Part shown: piece by piece, positions 1-7,955 of the stretch
Position numbering within the stretch: the first letter of the stretch is position 1
How the letters are laid out: each line of letters opens with the position of its first letter
Origin: Streptomyces hawaiiensis
Lineage (GTDB): Bacteria; Actinomycetota; Actinomycetes; Streptomycetales; Streptomycetaceae
Assembly: GCF_004803895.1 (NCBI RefSeq)
Contig: NZ_CP021978.1
Span: 3,596,001 to 3,660,000, forward strand
Direction of reading: 5' to 3'
DNA: 64,000 bases
The notes under the pieces: model-generated
Databases searched by the model: none
Seen by the model: only the letters and a program-made list of their open reading frames with translations
What the model was told of the DNA's origin: nothing
Position numbers and translations under genes: made by a program

Positions 1-268
1 ACGCCTCGGCGCACATGTCACAGGCCCGGGCGCACATCGCGCACATCTCGGCCATGAGGGGCGAGCGGCGCATCATCATGTCGGCGCACATGCGCGTCAT
101 CTCGGCGCAGTCCATGACCGCGCGCATGATCTGCATCTGGGCCGGGCCGCCCATCTGCAGGCACGAGCTCATGGTCTCCTCGCACACGCTGTGGCAGGTC
201 ATGCAGGCCTGGACGCAGTCCTGCATCTCCTTGCTCAGTGGGGTGGTGGTGGCGTGCTGCTGGGTCAT
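1..268 (-). CDS. four-helix-bundle copper-binding protein (DUF326/Csp-like), partial
   Basis: Cys-rich protein of the DUF326/Csp type, a family of cytosolic four-helix bundles that bind or store Cu(I). The ATG has GGAGG six bases upstream. The 89 visible residues hold eleven cysteines in CxxxC and CxxC spacing (DCVQACMTCHSVC at residues 17-29; MCAMCARACDMC near the window edge) among many Met residues, as expected for helices lining a copper core. The frame runs off the window, so the C-terminus is unseen. It diverges from the phospholipase D-like gene. Family assignment rests on the cysteine pattern; a copper role is known for the family, not shown here. Confidence 0.85.
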   Translation of the reverse strand, partial: MTQQHATTTPLSKEMQDCVQACMTCHSVCEETMSSCLQMGGPAQMQIMRAVMDCAEMTRMCADMMMRRSPLMAEMCAMCARACDMCAEA

Positions 269-510
269 GACGTCCTCCCGGGAAGCGGCGGGAGCCGCGG
301 ATCGGCGCCCGCTCCTCTCGTCCTACGCCTGCGGCCCCATGAGCACCACAGGGCGGACCCGCCCGTGTGCGGTTCCCTCCGTTTGTGAGGCACGACTCAC
401 CGGGCTCTGCGTGAAACCCCCGGCAGCGGCAAAGAGGGGATGCAGGCGCCCCGGGGCCCGGTGCGCACAGGCGGGGCGGCGAGCAACCCGTGCAGGGGGG
501 AGACCCACAC

Positions 511-1716
511 ATGACACAGCAGGCGTATGACGAACGGCGGGCTCCGGAGCCGAGAGGACCGCAGGCGCAGAAGCAGCGGCTGCGCAGGCGGCTGGAGCGG
601 CTGATCGGCATCGCCGCGACCGAGGGCAACGAGCTCGTGCCGCTGCGCAACGGCGACGAGATCTTCCCCGCGATGCTGGCCGCCATCCGTGCCGCGGAGC
701 ACACCGTCGACATGATGACGTTCGTGTACTGGCGCGGCGAGATCGCCCACGAGTTCGCCGCCGCCCTGGCCGAGCGGGCCCGTGCGGGTGTCCGGGTGCG
801 GCTGCTGCTGGACGGCTTCGGCGCCAAGGAGATAGAGCGGGACCTGCTGGACGCCATGGACGAGGCCGGCGTCCAGGTGGCCTGGTTCCGAAGGCCCACA
901 CGCCTGTCACCGATGCGGCAGAACCACCGCTGCCACCGCAAGGTGCTGGTCACCGACGAGCACACGGCCTTCACCGGAGGCGTGGGCATCGCGCAGGAGT
1001 GGTGCGGCGCCGCCCGGAACCCCGACGAGTGGCGCGACACCCATGTACAGGTCCGCGGCCCCGCCGTGGACGGCATCGCCGCGGCCTTCGCCCAGAACTG
1101 GGCCGAGTGCCACGACGACCTCTACGACGACCACGACCGCTTCACCGCCCAGGAGCAGCCGGGCCGGGCCGCGGTCCAGGTCGTGCGGGGTTCGGCCGCC
1201 TTCGGCTGGCAGGACATGCAGACGGTCCTGCGGGTCCTGATCGCCTCGGCGCAGGAGCGCCTGCGGCTCGCCACGGCCTACTTCGCCCCCGACACCTACT
1301 TCATCGGGCTCCTGGCCGCGGCGGCCCGCCGCGGAGTCACGGTCGAGATCCTGCTCCCCGGCCCGCACACCGACCAGCGGGCGTGCCTGCTGGCCGGGCG
1401 ACAGCACTACCAGACGCTCGTCGACGCCGGCGTGGACGTGCGGGAGTACCAGCCGACCATGCTCCACACGAAGATCATCACGGTGGACGGGGTCTGCTCC
1501 CTCATCGGCTCCACCAACTTCAACCGCCGCTCCATGGAGCACGACGAGGAGGTCGTCCTGGCCGTCCTGGACGAGGACTTCACCGCGGAGCTCGACGCTG
1601 ACTTCGACGCCGACCGCAAGCGGAGCGAGCCGATCGACCCCTCCCGCTGGAAGCGGCGTCCCCTGCCCCTGCGCCTCGCCGAGACCGCGGTCACGCCGAT
1701 CCGGCGCTTCCTGTGA
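511..1716 (+). CDS. phospholipase D-like / cardiolipin synthase family protein
   Basis: A 401-residue member of the PLD superfamily, most like bacterial cardiolipin synthases that transfer phosphatidyl groups at the membrane. Two HxK(x4)D motifs are visible: HRKVLVTDE starting at His142 and HTKIITVDG at His319, each followed by the usual Gly/Ser/Asn tract (second: GSTNFNRRS). The N-terminus has an Arg/Lys-rich helix and no clear transmembrane segments, so it differs from E. coli ClsA and resembles the soluble actinobacterial forms. I chose the ATG after a GGGGGAG Shine-Dalgarno rather than the in-frame GTG 21 bases upstream. A strong hairpin follows the stop. The substrate cannot be read from the sequence. 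Confidence 0.88.
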   Translation: MTQQAYDERRAPEPRGPQAQKQRLRRRLERLIGIAATEGNELVPLRNGDEIFPAMLAAIRAAEHTVDMMTFVYWRGEIAHEFAAALAERARAGVRVRLLLDGFGAKEIERDLLDAMDEAGVQVAWFRRPTRLSPMRQNHRCHRKVLVTDEHTAFTGGVGIAQEWCGAARNPDEWRDTHVQVRGPAVDGIAAAFAQNWAECHDDLYDDHDRFTAQEQPGRAAVQVVRGSAAFGWQDMQTVLRVLIASAQERLRLATAYFAPDTYFIGLLAAAARRGVTVEILLPGPHTDQRACLLAGRQHYQTLVDAGVDVREYQPTMLHTKIITVDGVCSLIGSTNFNRRSMEHDEEVVLAVLDEDFTAELDADFDADRKRSEPIDPSRWKRRPLPLRLAETAVTPIRRFL

Positions 1717-1721
1717 GAACC

Positions 1722-1748
1722 CCGGGGGCCGAAGGGCCCGGCCCCCGG
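1722..1748. terminator. hairpin after the PLD-like gene
   Basis: A 9-bp perfect stem (CCGGGGGCC / GGCCCCCGG) with a 9-nt loop begins five bases after the PLD-like stop codon. There is no U-tract, typical of GC-rich actinomycete terminators. It lies just before the acyl-CoA dehydrogenase remnant, so it was probably the original bidirectional terminator between these two convergent genes. Confidence 0.6.
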
Positions 1749-1756
1749 AGACGGGG

Positions 1757-1783
1757 CTACGGCAGGTTGCGCGCCATGACGAC
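1757..1783 (-). repeat. displaced acyl-CoA dehydrogenase 3' end (attL-side scar)
   Basis: Read on the minus strand this stretch encodes VVMARNLP and a TAG stop, the same C-terminus that ends the intact acyl-CoA dehydrogenase about 2.8 kb away (IVMARNLP-stop at 4542). Codons here are typical host codons (GCG CGC AAC CTG CCG), while the copy now used by the gene is recoded (GCC AGG AAC CTT CCC). Upstream in this frame the residues no longer match the dehydrogenase, so only the last 8-9 codons are recognisable. I infer the native 3' end was cut off by insertion of the element between the two copies. The exact crossover core is not resolved. Confidence 0.65.
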
Positions 1784-1949
1784 GTTGGAGGCACCAACAC
1801 CGGCCGCGCTATAGACGAGCAGGCCTGGGGCAGGTTACGCGGTTTCCTGTTCCGTCAACCGTGATCGCTTGACCCGCACACCTCACCCTCGGGAGCATCG
1901 AGCCACACGCGGGGTATTCGCAGCAGCACGCGAGAGGGGACCCAGGACC

Positions 1950-2141
1950 ATGAAGGTCACCAAGCTGGTCAGCACGTGCGATCTCACGGAGTGCCCGACG
2001 ATCTACACGACGGATCGCGGAACCTTCCTGGTGCAGGGCGAGACTCCGGCCGATCACGGGCTTCAGATTCCCGCTCACGAAACCCTGGTCGAGATCCCGA
2101 TGGAACTGATCCAGAAGGCCATTCGTGAAAACCTCATCTAG
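1950..2141 (+). CDS. small hypothetical protein (63 aa) of the integrated element
   Basis: Unrecognised 63-residue protein starting at an ATG about ten bases after a GAGAGGGG Shine-Dalgarno. It has two Cys near the N-terminus (STCDLTEC), no membrane segment, and an acidic C-terminal helix. Its stop overlaps the start of the DUF6879 gene by 17 bp, so the two are translationally coupled. Small proteins in this position accompany DUF6879 and XRE/DUF5753 genes in many Streptomyces accessory loci; the role is unknown. Base composition is lower in GC than the flanking core genes, consistent with acquisition. Confidence 0.6.
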   Translation: MKVTKLVSTCDLTECPTIYTTDRGTFLVQGETPADHGLQIPAHETLVEIPMELIQKAIRENLI

Positions 2142-2649
2142 GACCCTGGGCGACCTCTTCGACGCGTTCAAGCGTGAGGCGTTCCGGCTGGAAACCCTGG
2201 ACGACTACAGCAAGTCCGGGAACGTCGACGCCTACCACGCTTTCTTGGCCGGGGAGCCGCAGCCGGACGACTACAACGCGGGCTGGGTCGAAGAACTCCG
2301 CTCCCACACCGAGAAGGGGAAACGGGTTTACCGGGTGCACATTCTGTCCCGCCCCCTCACGAACTATCTTAGGTTCGAACTCGGGTGGGGCTACCAGAAG
2401 AACACGACCGGAGGTGAGGAGTTCTTCATCCTCGATATCACCGACAAACCCAACCCCCTGGAGAACGTTCCAGACTTCTGGTTCTTCGATTCCGATTCTG
2501 TAGCTGTGATGAACTACGACGGAGCCGGGAAGTACCTGGGTTCGGAAGTACTGCCGCCGGAACGAACGGCGGAATTCACGCGGTATCGTGACGCGGCGCT
2601 CGCGCACGCGGAGCCGTTCACCGAATGGTGGGCCAAGTACGGGGCGTGA
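2125..2649 (+). CDS. DUF6879 family protein
   Basis: A 174-residue soluble protein of the DUF6879 type, found in actinomycetes almost always beside an XRE regulator with a DUF5753 domain. The GTG start lies inside the preceding small gene and the stop overlaps the GTG of the regulator gene (GTGA), giving a three-gene coupled unit. Visible family features are the early RxEtLddY-like segment (FRLETLDDYS, about residue 20), an aromatic middle (LGWGYQKN, FFILDI, FWFFDSDSV) and the C-terminal RYRDAALAHAEPF helix. It has no catalytic motif I recognise and its biochemical role is unknown. Codon use (AAA, TAT, CTT, AGG) is less GC-biased than in the core genes. Confidence 0.75.
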   Translation: MKTSSRTLGDLFDAFKREAFRLETLDDYSKSGNVDAYHAFLAGEPQPDDYNAGWVEELRSHTEKGKRVYRVHILSRPLTNYLRFELGWGYQKNTTGGEEFFILDITDKPNPLENVPDFWFFDSDSVAVMNYDGAGKYLGSEVLPPERTAEFTRYRDAALAHAEPFTEWWAKYGA

Positions 2650-3476
2650 ACAGAGCACAGCTTGGAGCCGCGCTGCGGGCTCTGCGAGTGGCATCCAGCA
2701 AGGAAGCCAAAGCGGTTGCCCGCAGCGCCCTCATGTCCCCGTCCAAGCTGTCCAAGATCGAAAATGCGAAGCTCGCAGCCAGCGCGACGGACGTAGAGCG
2801 CATCCTGACCGCCATCGGCGTCTCGGATGAGGTCAAGGCGGAGTACGCCGAGGCCGCCCGAGCGTCGGCCACGGAAGCTACGGCGTGGCGCCTCCTCAAG
2901 CGCATCGGAGTTCACAAAGGCCAGCAGGCCGCCAAGGCTCTGGAAGCCCAGATGTCGATGCTGCGGCTGTTCCAACCGGTTCTGGTTCCCGGGCTGCTCC
3001 AGACGCCGGAGTACATCCGGGCCGTTCTGCAACGTCACAACCTGAGTGAGGACGCTCTCACACGGACGCTCAGCGGGAGACTCGAACGCCAAGCGGTCCT
3101 CTACGACAACGCGAAGGCACTGCGGTTCGTCATCACGGAACCTGTCCTGCGGTGGCGAATCGTCCCGCCACAGATGATGGCCGCACAACTCGACCGCATC
3201 GTTTCCATTTCACGCCTCTCCCATGTGGACATCCGCGTAGTTCCCCTACGGATTCAGCAGCACGACATTGCGAATCACGCGTTCGTCATCCGTGACGACC
3301 GAATGGTCACGGTAGAGACAGTCCACGCTGAGGTAGTCGTCACGAACCCCAGAGATGTAGGGCTCTACGTCGACAAGTTCGATGGATTCGAGCGAGTGGC
3401 GTTGTCTGGTAACGAAATGCGGAGTCTGGTCGAGGGCATCCGCGACGACTTTTTGCGGGAACAGGAAACAGGCTAG
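2646..3476 (+). CDS. helix-turn-helix XRE regulator with DUF5753 domain
   Basis: DNA-binding regulator of the XRE/DUF5753 class (relatives of WhiJ-type proteins). An N-terminal helix-turn-helix (about residues 5-55; SPSKLSKIENAKLAASATDV is the recognition region) precedes the DUF5753 domain, whose hallmark FQPVLVPGLLQTPEYIRAV lies near residue 110. The GTG chosen overlaps the previous stop (GTGA); an in-frame ATG 21 bases upstream is the alternative. These proteins are usually encoded next to a small partner protein, here DUF6879, and probably control their own operon. The surrounding remnant element and lower GC point to horizontal acquisition. Confidence 0.85.
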   Translation: MNRAQLGAALRALRVASSKEAKAVARSALMSPSKLSKIENAKLAASATDVERILTAIGVSDEVKAEYAEAARASATEATAWRLLKRIGVHKGQQAAKALEAQMSMLRLFQPVLVPGLLQTPEYIRAVLQRHNLSEDALTRTLSGRLERQAVLYDNAKALRFVITEPVLRWRIVPPQMMAAQLDRIVSISRLSHVDIRVVPLRIQQHDIANHAFVIRDDRMVTVETVHAEVVVTNPRDVGLYVDKFDGFERVALSGNEMRSLVEGIRDDFLREQETG

Positions 3477-3581
3477 AACCGCACCCGGGGGCCACCGAAG
3501 ATGGCGCCATGGAGAGCGAAGAGAGAACTTCCGATCCTGGGCCCCAGACCACGGCAGGGACGTGCCTAAACGAACTCCCGC

Positions 3582-4332
3582 GTGAGCCTTCGGCGGTGCC
3601 TGGCTGCTCTGACTGCCTGTCCCCTGATGGACTGGGCTGTCGTCAACGAGATCATCGGCCGGAACCCGTGCAAGAAGGTCAACGGTGCAGGCAGCCGCGC
3701 CAAGGAGATCCGGCAGCACAAGAGCACCGCGCGGCGACTCACGACGCGGGAAGGCCGGGTGTGGCCTGCGGCTGGGCGAGGCCATGGCGGTATCCCGCGA
3801 TCAGATCGACTTCAAGGCCGAGGCGCTTCGGGTCGACTTCCAGATTGCGGAGGACGGCGACACCGAGTCGGGCAAGAACAGTGCGATCCAGCGTCGGCAC
3901 ATCAAGGCTCGTGACGAAGGAGAGCCAGGGCGTACTGTCCCCCTCCCGCCGAACGTTGCTTTCGAGCTTCGGCGGCACATCAAGAACCACGGCGTATGGG
4001 GGCCGGAACGGCTTCTCTTCCCCAACGTCACGCGGACTGGGTACCTCTACGCGTCGTACTTCTACCCGAAGATCTGGATGGAGGCTCTGGGCAAGGGACA
4101 GGTGAAGTACTGCAAGGCTCACTCGCTCCGGCATTACTACGGGTCGCGGCTGCTGTACGCCGGAGTCCCCGAGAACGACGTGGCTGATTGGATGGGCCAC
4201 AGCAGCACGGACGTACTGAGGGAGCACTACCACTACATCTTCGAAGGGGCCGAGCAGCGCGGCCGGGCCGCCATCGCAACGATGTTGACGCCCGGCGCCG
4301 ACGACCCCACGGAGGCGACAGAGGTCGCCTGA
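3582..4332 (+). pseudogene. broken tyrosine recombinase (phage/ICE-type integrase)
   Basis: Remains of a site-specific tyrosine integrase split over two frames. The first frame encodes part of the core-binding domain (DWAVVNEIIGRNPCKKV). After a shift near 3740-3760 the second frame, read from about 3750, encodes the catalytic domain: GLRLGEAMAV with Arg I, HSLRHYYGSRLLYAGV with the HxxR box, WMGHSS, and the Tyr in REHYHYIF. The helices normally between RRLTTREGRV and the Arg I block are missing, so there is an internal deletion as well as a frameshift. The N-terminal arm-binding domain is also absent. The gene abuts the right junction of the element, the usual place for an integrase. It cannot make a normal recombinase. 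Confidence 0.8.
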
Positions 4333-4344
4333 TCCGCAGACGAA

Positions 4345-4381
4345 AGCAGCCCCCGGCATCACGTCGGGGGCTGCTTTGTTT
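4345..4381 (+). terminator. intrinsic terminator after the integrase remnant
   Basis: A perfect 11-bp stem (AGCAGCCCCCG / CGGGGGCTGCT) with a 9-nt loop is followed by TTGTTT. It begins 12 bases after the integrase stop. Confidence 0.8.
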
Positions 4382-4444
4382 GTGCAGGTCAGTGGCCGTT
4401 TCCCGCCCGGCATCCACCCAGGATTCCCCCAGCACGACGCTCAG

Positions 4445-4472
4445 GAACAGGCGAGAACAGGCGAGAACGGGC
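4445..4472. repeat. 10-bp tandem repeats next to the attachment site
   Basis: Three consecutive GAACAGGC-like units (GAACAGGC, GAACAGGC, GAACGGGC) spaced exactly 10 bp apart lie about 75 bp from the junction with the dehydrogenase gene. Short helically phased direct repeats between an integrase gene and its core site are typical of arm-type integrase binding sites. That role is inferred from position only. Confidence 0.4.
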
Positions 4473-4541
4473 CTCAACGGACTGGAACCCGTAGCCGCCT
4501 CCCCGGGCCACCGAAACGACTCCTGACCTGCAAAAACCTTG

Positions 4542-4598
4542 CTAGGGAAGGTTCCTGGCCATCACGATCCGCTGAACTTGGTTCGTGCCCTCATAAAT
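4542..4598 (-). other. element-derived replacement 3' end (attR side)
   Basis: Final codons of the acyl-CoA dehydrogenase with foreign codon choice (seven host-rare codons in 19) but unchanged amino acids. The change in codon style near CAG-ATT-TAT marks the latest possible position of the recombination crossover. Confidence 0.55.
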
Positions 4599-5699
4599 CT
4601 GGGTGATCTTGGCGTCGCGCATCATGCGCTCCACCGGGTAGTCGCGCGTGTAGCCGTACCCGCCGAGGAGCTGGACCGCGTCCGTCGTGACCTCCATCGC
4701 CACGTCCGAGGCGAAGCACTTGGCGGCGGCGCCCAGGTAGGTGAGGTCGGCGTCGACGCGCTGGGAGGCGGCGGCGGCCTGGTAGGTCAGGGCGCGGGCG
4801 GCCGAGATCTTCATCGCCATGTCGGCGAGCATGAACTGGATGCCCTGGAAGTCGGCGATCGCCTTGCCGAACTGCTTGCGCTCCTGGACGTAGCCCTTGG
4901 CGTAGTCGAGGGCGCCCTGGGCGATGCCGAGGGCCTGGGCGGCGATGGTGATGCGGGTGTGGTCGAGGGTCTTCATCGCCGTGGCGAAGCCGGTGCCCTC
5001 CTCGCCGATCATGCGGTCGGCGGGGATGCGGACGTTGTCGAGGTAGACCTCGCGGGTCGGGGAGCCCTTGATGCCGAGCTTCTTCTCCGGGGCGCCGAAG
5101 GAGACGCCCTCGTCGGACTTCTCGACGACGAAGGCGGAGATGCCCTTGGAGCGCTTGGCCGGGTCGGTGACGGCCATCACCGTGTAGTACTCGGACTCGC
5201 CGGCGTTGGTGATCCAGCGCTTCACGCCGTTGAGGACGTAGTGGTCGCCGTCGCGGACGGCCTTGGTCTTCATGCCGGCGGCGTCGGAGCCGGCGTCCGG
5301 CTCGGAGAGGCAGTAGGAGAACATGCCCTCGCCCTTGGCGAGCGGGGTCATGTACCGCTTCTTCAGGTCCTCGGAGCCGGAGAGGATCACCGGCAGGGAG
5401 CCCAGCTTGTTGACGGCCGGGATGAGGGAGGAGGAGGCGCAGACCCGGGCGACCTCCTCGATCACTATGACGGTGGCCAGCGCGTCCGCGCCGGAGCCGC
5501 CGTACTCCTCGGGTACGTGCACGGCGTGCAGGTCGTTCGCGACCAGCGCCTGGAGGGCCTCGCGCGGGAAGCGGGCCTCCTCGTCCACCGCGGCGGCGTG
5601 CGGCGCGATCTTCGCCTCGGCCAGGGAGCGGACGGCGTCACGGAGCATGTCGTGCTCCTCGGACGGGCGGTACAGGTCGAAGTCAGCCGATCCGGCCAA
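4542..5699 (-). CDS. acyl-CoA dehydrogenase, C-terminal codons replaced by the inserted element
   Basis: A 385-residue FAD-dependent acyl-CoA dehydrogenase that introduces the alpha,beta double bond in fatty or branched-chain acyl-CoA oxidation. Family signatures are the FAD/substrate segment CLSEPDAGSD near residue 135, KRWITNAGES near 160, and the catalytic base in TQIYEGTNQVQRIV near the end. The start is TTG, preceded by GGAGCGTGAGAG. The last 17-19 codons use ATT, TAT, CAA, GTT, AGG and CTT, absent from the neighbouring part of the gene, while the protein sequence stays canonical. The true host 3' end appears displaced to 1757-1783. I infer that the element carries a synonymous replacement that keeps the enzyme intact. 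Confidence 0.93.
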   Translation of the reverse strand: MAGSADFDLYRPSEEHDMLRDAVRSLAEAKIAPHAAAVDEEARFPREALQALVANDLHAVHVPEEYGGSGADALATVIVIEEVARVCASSSLIPAVNKLGSLPVILSGSEDLKKRYMTPLAKGEGMFSYCLSEPDAGSDAAGMKTKAVRDGDHYVLNGVKRWITNAGESEYYTVMAVTDPAKRSKGISAFVVEKSDEGVSFGAPEKKLGIKGSPTREVYLDNVRIPADRMIGEEGTGFATAMKTLDHTRITIAAQALGIAQGALDYAKGYVQERKQFGKAIADFQGIQFMLADMAMKISAARALTYQAAAASQRVDADLTYLGAAAKCFASDVAMEVTTDAVQLLGGYGYTRDYPVERMMRDAKITQIYEGTNQVQRIVMARNLP

Positions 5700-5735
5700 G
5701 GTCTCTCACGCTCCAAAACGCTGCGATGCTGAAGC

Positions 5736-5747
5736 TAACTACCGTTA
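5736..5747. promoter_or_regulatory. short palindrome upstream of acyl-CoA dehydrogenase
   Basis: TAAC-TACC-GTTA lies 37 bp upstream of the dehydrogenase TTG in an AT-rich patch. Such TAAC/GTTA dyads resemble TetR-family fatty-acid regulator operators. No regulator gene is adjacent, so this is a weak call. Confidence 0.3.
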
Positions 5748-5887
5748 AGTAATCAAAAGTTTATGGGGTCGCCCACGGGAGTGATACGTGAGCTAGGCGA
5801 CAGCTGAGAAGTTGCCCAGTGAAGCGCGCCGCCATGCCCCGGCTATGCTCGGGCGCGCACCACATGCCGTAGACCCCTGGAGCACCC

Positions 5888-7231
5888 ATGGCCCTGAAGA
5901 TCACCGTGATCGGCACCGGTTATCTCGGTGCGACACACGCGGCGGCCATGGCCGAGCTGGGCTTCGAGGTGCTCGCCCTCGACGTCGTGCGCGAGAAGAT
6001 CGAGAAGCTGGAGCGCGCCGAGGCCCCGATGTACGAGCCGGGGCTGGAGGAGCTGCTGCGCAGGCACGTCGCCGGCATCGAGGGCTCCAGCGGCCGGCTG
6101 CGCTTCACCCAGGACTGGGCGGAGATCGGCGCGTTCGGCGATGTGCACTTCGTCTGTGTGAACACCCCGCAGCGGCACGGCGAGTACGCCTGCGACATGA
6201 GCTACATCGACTCCGCGTTCGCTTCCCTCGCCCCGCATCTGCACGGTCCGGCGCTGGTCGTCGGCAAGTCGACCGTGCCCGTCGGTTCCGCGGACCGTCT
6301 CGCCGCCTACCTGGCCGCGCACGCGCCCGCCGGGGAGGACGCCGAGCTGGCGTGGAACCCGGAGTTCCTGCGCGAGGGCTTCGCCGTGGACGACACGCTG
6401 CACCCCGACCGCCTCGTGGTGGGTGTGCGCAGCGAGCGGGCCGAGAAGCTGCTGCGGGAGGTGTACGCGACGCCGATCGCCGAGGGTTCGCCGTTCGTGG
6501 TCACCGACTTCCCGACCTCGGAGCTGGTGAAGACCTCCGCGAACTCCTTCCTCGCCACGAAGATCTCGTTCATCAACGCGATGGCGGAGGTGTGCGAGGC
6601 CGCGGGCGGGGACGTCGCCAAGCTGGCGGAGGCCATCGGGTACGACGACCGGATCGGTAGGAAGTTCCTGCGGGCCGGGATCGGCTTCGGCGGCGGGTGT
6701 CTGCCGAAGGACATCCGGGCGTTCATGGCGCGCGCGGGTGAGCTGGGCGCGGACCAGGCGCTGACGTTCCTGCGGGAGATCGACTCGATCAACATGCGCC
6801 AGCGCGGGCAGATGGTGGAGCTGGCCCGGCAGGCGCTGGGCGGCGGGCCGTTCCTCGGCAAGCGGGTGGCGGTGCTGGGCGCGACCTTCAAGCCCGACTC
6901 GGACGACGTACGGGACTCCCCCGCGCTGAACGTCGCCGGGCAGATCCACCTCCAGGGCGGGCAGGTAACGGTCTACGACCCCAAGGGCATGGACAACGCC
7001 CGCCGTGTGTTCCCGACGCTCGGCTACGCCGACTCGGCACTGGACGCCGTACGCGGCGCCGACATCGTGCTGCATCTGACGGAGTGGCGGGAGTTCCGCG
7101 AGCTGGACGAGGGGGCTCTCGGCGAGGTCGCCGCGGCCCGGGTCGTCCTGGACGGCCGCAACGCGCTCGACCCGGAGCGCTGGCGCAAGGCCGGCTGGAC
7201 GTACCGGGCGATGGGCCGCCCGAAGGCCTGA
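5888..7231 (+). CDS. UDP-glucose/nucleotide-sugar 6-dehydrogenase
   Basis: NAD-dependent enzyme oxidising UDP-glucose (or a related nucleotide sugar) to the uronic acid for cell-wall or glycan precursors. The 447-residue protein has the N-terminal Rossmann fold (GTGYLGATHAAAMAELG, residues 8-24), the conserved VGKSTVPVGS segment, the central-helix lysine in NSFLATKISFINAM, and the catalytic cysteine Cys271 in GFGGGCLPKD. The C-terminal UDP-binding domain starts around 320 (LGATFKPDSDDVRDSP). The length fits the family. The ATG has GGAG eight bases upstream. It appears monocistronic, ending in a strong terminator. The sugar substrate is inferred from the family. Confidence 0.93.
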   Translation: MALKITVIGTGYLGATHAAAMAELGFEVLALDVVREKIEKLERAEAPMYEPGLEELLRRHVAGIEGSSGRLRFTQDWAEIGAFGDVHFVCVNTPQRHGEYACDMSYIDSAFASLAPHLHGPALVVGKSTVPVGSADRLAAYLAAHAPAGEDAELAWNPEFLREGFAVDDTLHPDRLVVGVRSERAEKLLREVYATPIAEGSPFVVTDFPTSELVKTSANSFLATKISFINAMAEVCEAAGGDVAKLAEAIGYDDRIGRKFLRAGIGFGGGCLPKDIRAFMARAGELGADQALTFLREIDSINMRQRGQMVELARQALGGGPFLGKRVAVLGATFKPDSDDVRDSPALNVAGQIHLQGGQVTVYDPKGMDNARRVFPTLGYADSALDAVRGADIVLHLTEWREFRELDEGALGEVAAARVVLDGRNALDPERWRKAGWTYRAMGRPKA

Positions 7232-7253
7232 GCGCGCGGCGCACGAGACAGGT

Positions 7254-7294
7254 GACGCCGGTTCGGCCGAGGCTCAGTCGGCCGAACCGGCGTC
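7254..7294. terminator. bidirectional hairpin terminator
   Basis: A perfect 17-bp stem (GACGCCGGTTCGGCCGA and its complement) with a 7-nt loop lies between the convergent nucleotide-sugar dehydrogenase and CGNR genes. Confidence 0.85.
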
Positions 7295-7333
7295 TTCGTG
7301 CATTCTGCACCACCCGGCTGCGCGGCGGGTCCC

Positions 7334-7840
7334 CTATAGCTCCTTGGCGCGGTAGCGGCGCATCTTCGCGCGGGCCCCGCAGACCTGCATGGAGCACCAG
7401 CGGCCGCGGCCGGCCGGGCTGCGGTCGTAGTAGGCCCAGTGGCAGTCGGCGGCCTGGCAGGCCTTGAGGCGGGTCCAGGTGCCGGCGACCAGGGCCTCGG
7501 CGACGGCGGCGGCCACGCGTGCGTGCAGGGGGCGGTCGTCCGCGGGGGCGAGGGCGGCCGAGCCGTCCGACGCGTCGACCGTGACGAGGAGCGGGGCCTC
7601 GGCCAGGAGTGCGCCGAGGGGGGTGACCTCACGGTGCGGCGGATGGCCGGCGTGGGCGAGGAGGGTCGCGCGCAGGGACTCGCGCAGGGTGCGGGCCCGG
7701 TCCGTCTCGTCCGCGGTGACGCCGAGGCGGGCCCGGCCCTCGGGCGTGTCCAGCGCGTCGGCGCCGGACTCGATGTCCAGCGTGTTCACCAGGGCCTCGA
7801 CCAGGGCCAGGCCGCCGGGCGCGGGCGATCTCTCCGTCAT
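7334..7840 (-). CDS. CGNR zinc-finger protein (ABATE domain)
   Basis: A 168-residue putative transcription regulator. It has the N-terminal stress-response (ABATE) domain and a C-terminal CGNR-type zinc finger: CQAADCHWAYYD followed by RWCSMQVCGARAKMRRYR. The CGNR tetrad itself reads CGAR, but the four cysteines and the basic tail are kept, so zinc and nucleic-acid binding are plausible. It is divergent from the two glyoxalase-like genes across a 115-bp gap, and such regulators often control their divergent neighbour. No target is proven. Confidence 0.88.
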   Translation of the reverse strand: MTERSPAPGGLALVEALVNTLDIESGADALDTPEGRARLGVTADETDRARTLRESLRATLLAHAGHPPHREVTPLGALLAEAPLLVTVDASDGSAALAPADDRPLHARVAAAVAEALVAGTWTRLKACQAADCHWAYYDRSPAGRGRWCSMQVCGARAKMRRYRAKEL

Positions 7841-7955
7841 GGCTGGACCGTACCTCTCGCGATTCCCCTTGCGAGGTTACCTCCCATGCGGGAGCATGCA
7901 GTAACGGTTACTGGTTGCCCGCCCTTGCGGGTAACGGCGATTCGAGGAGGAAGTC

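Noticed and set aside
1780..1800. GGAGGCACCAAC on the plus strand resembling the dehydrogenase EGTNQ codons in inverted orientation
   Set aside because: Only about 11 bp match and the orientation is opposite to the gene; probably chance in high-GC DNA, so I did not propose an inversion.
1809..2171. 120-codon minus-strand frame at the left edge of the element
   Set aside because: Antisense to the coupled small ORF, which has a good ribosome site and start; no recognisable protein.
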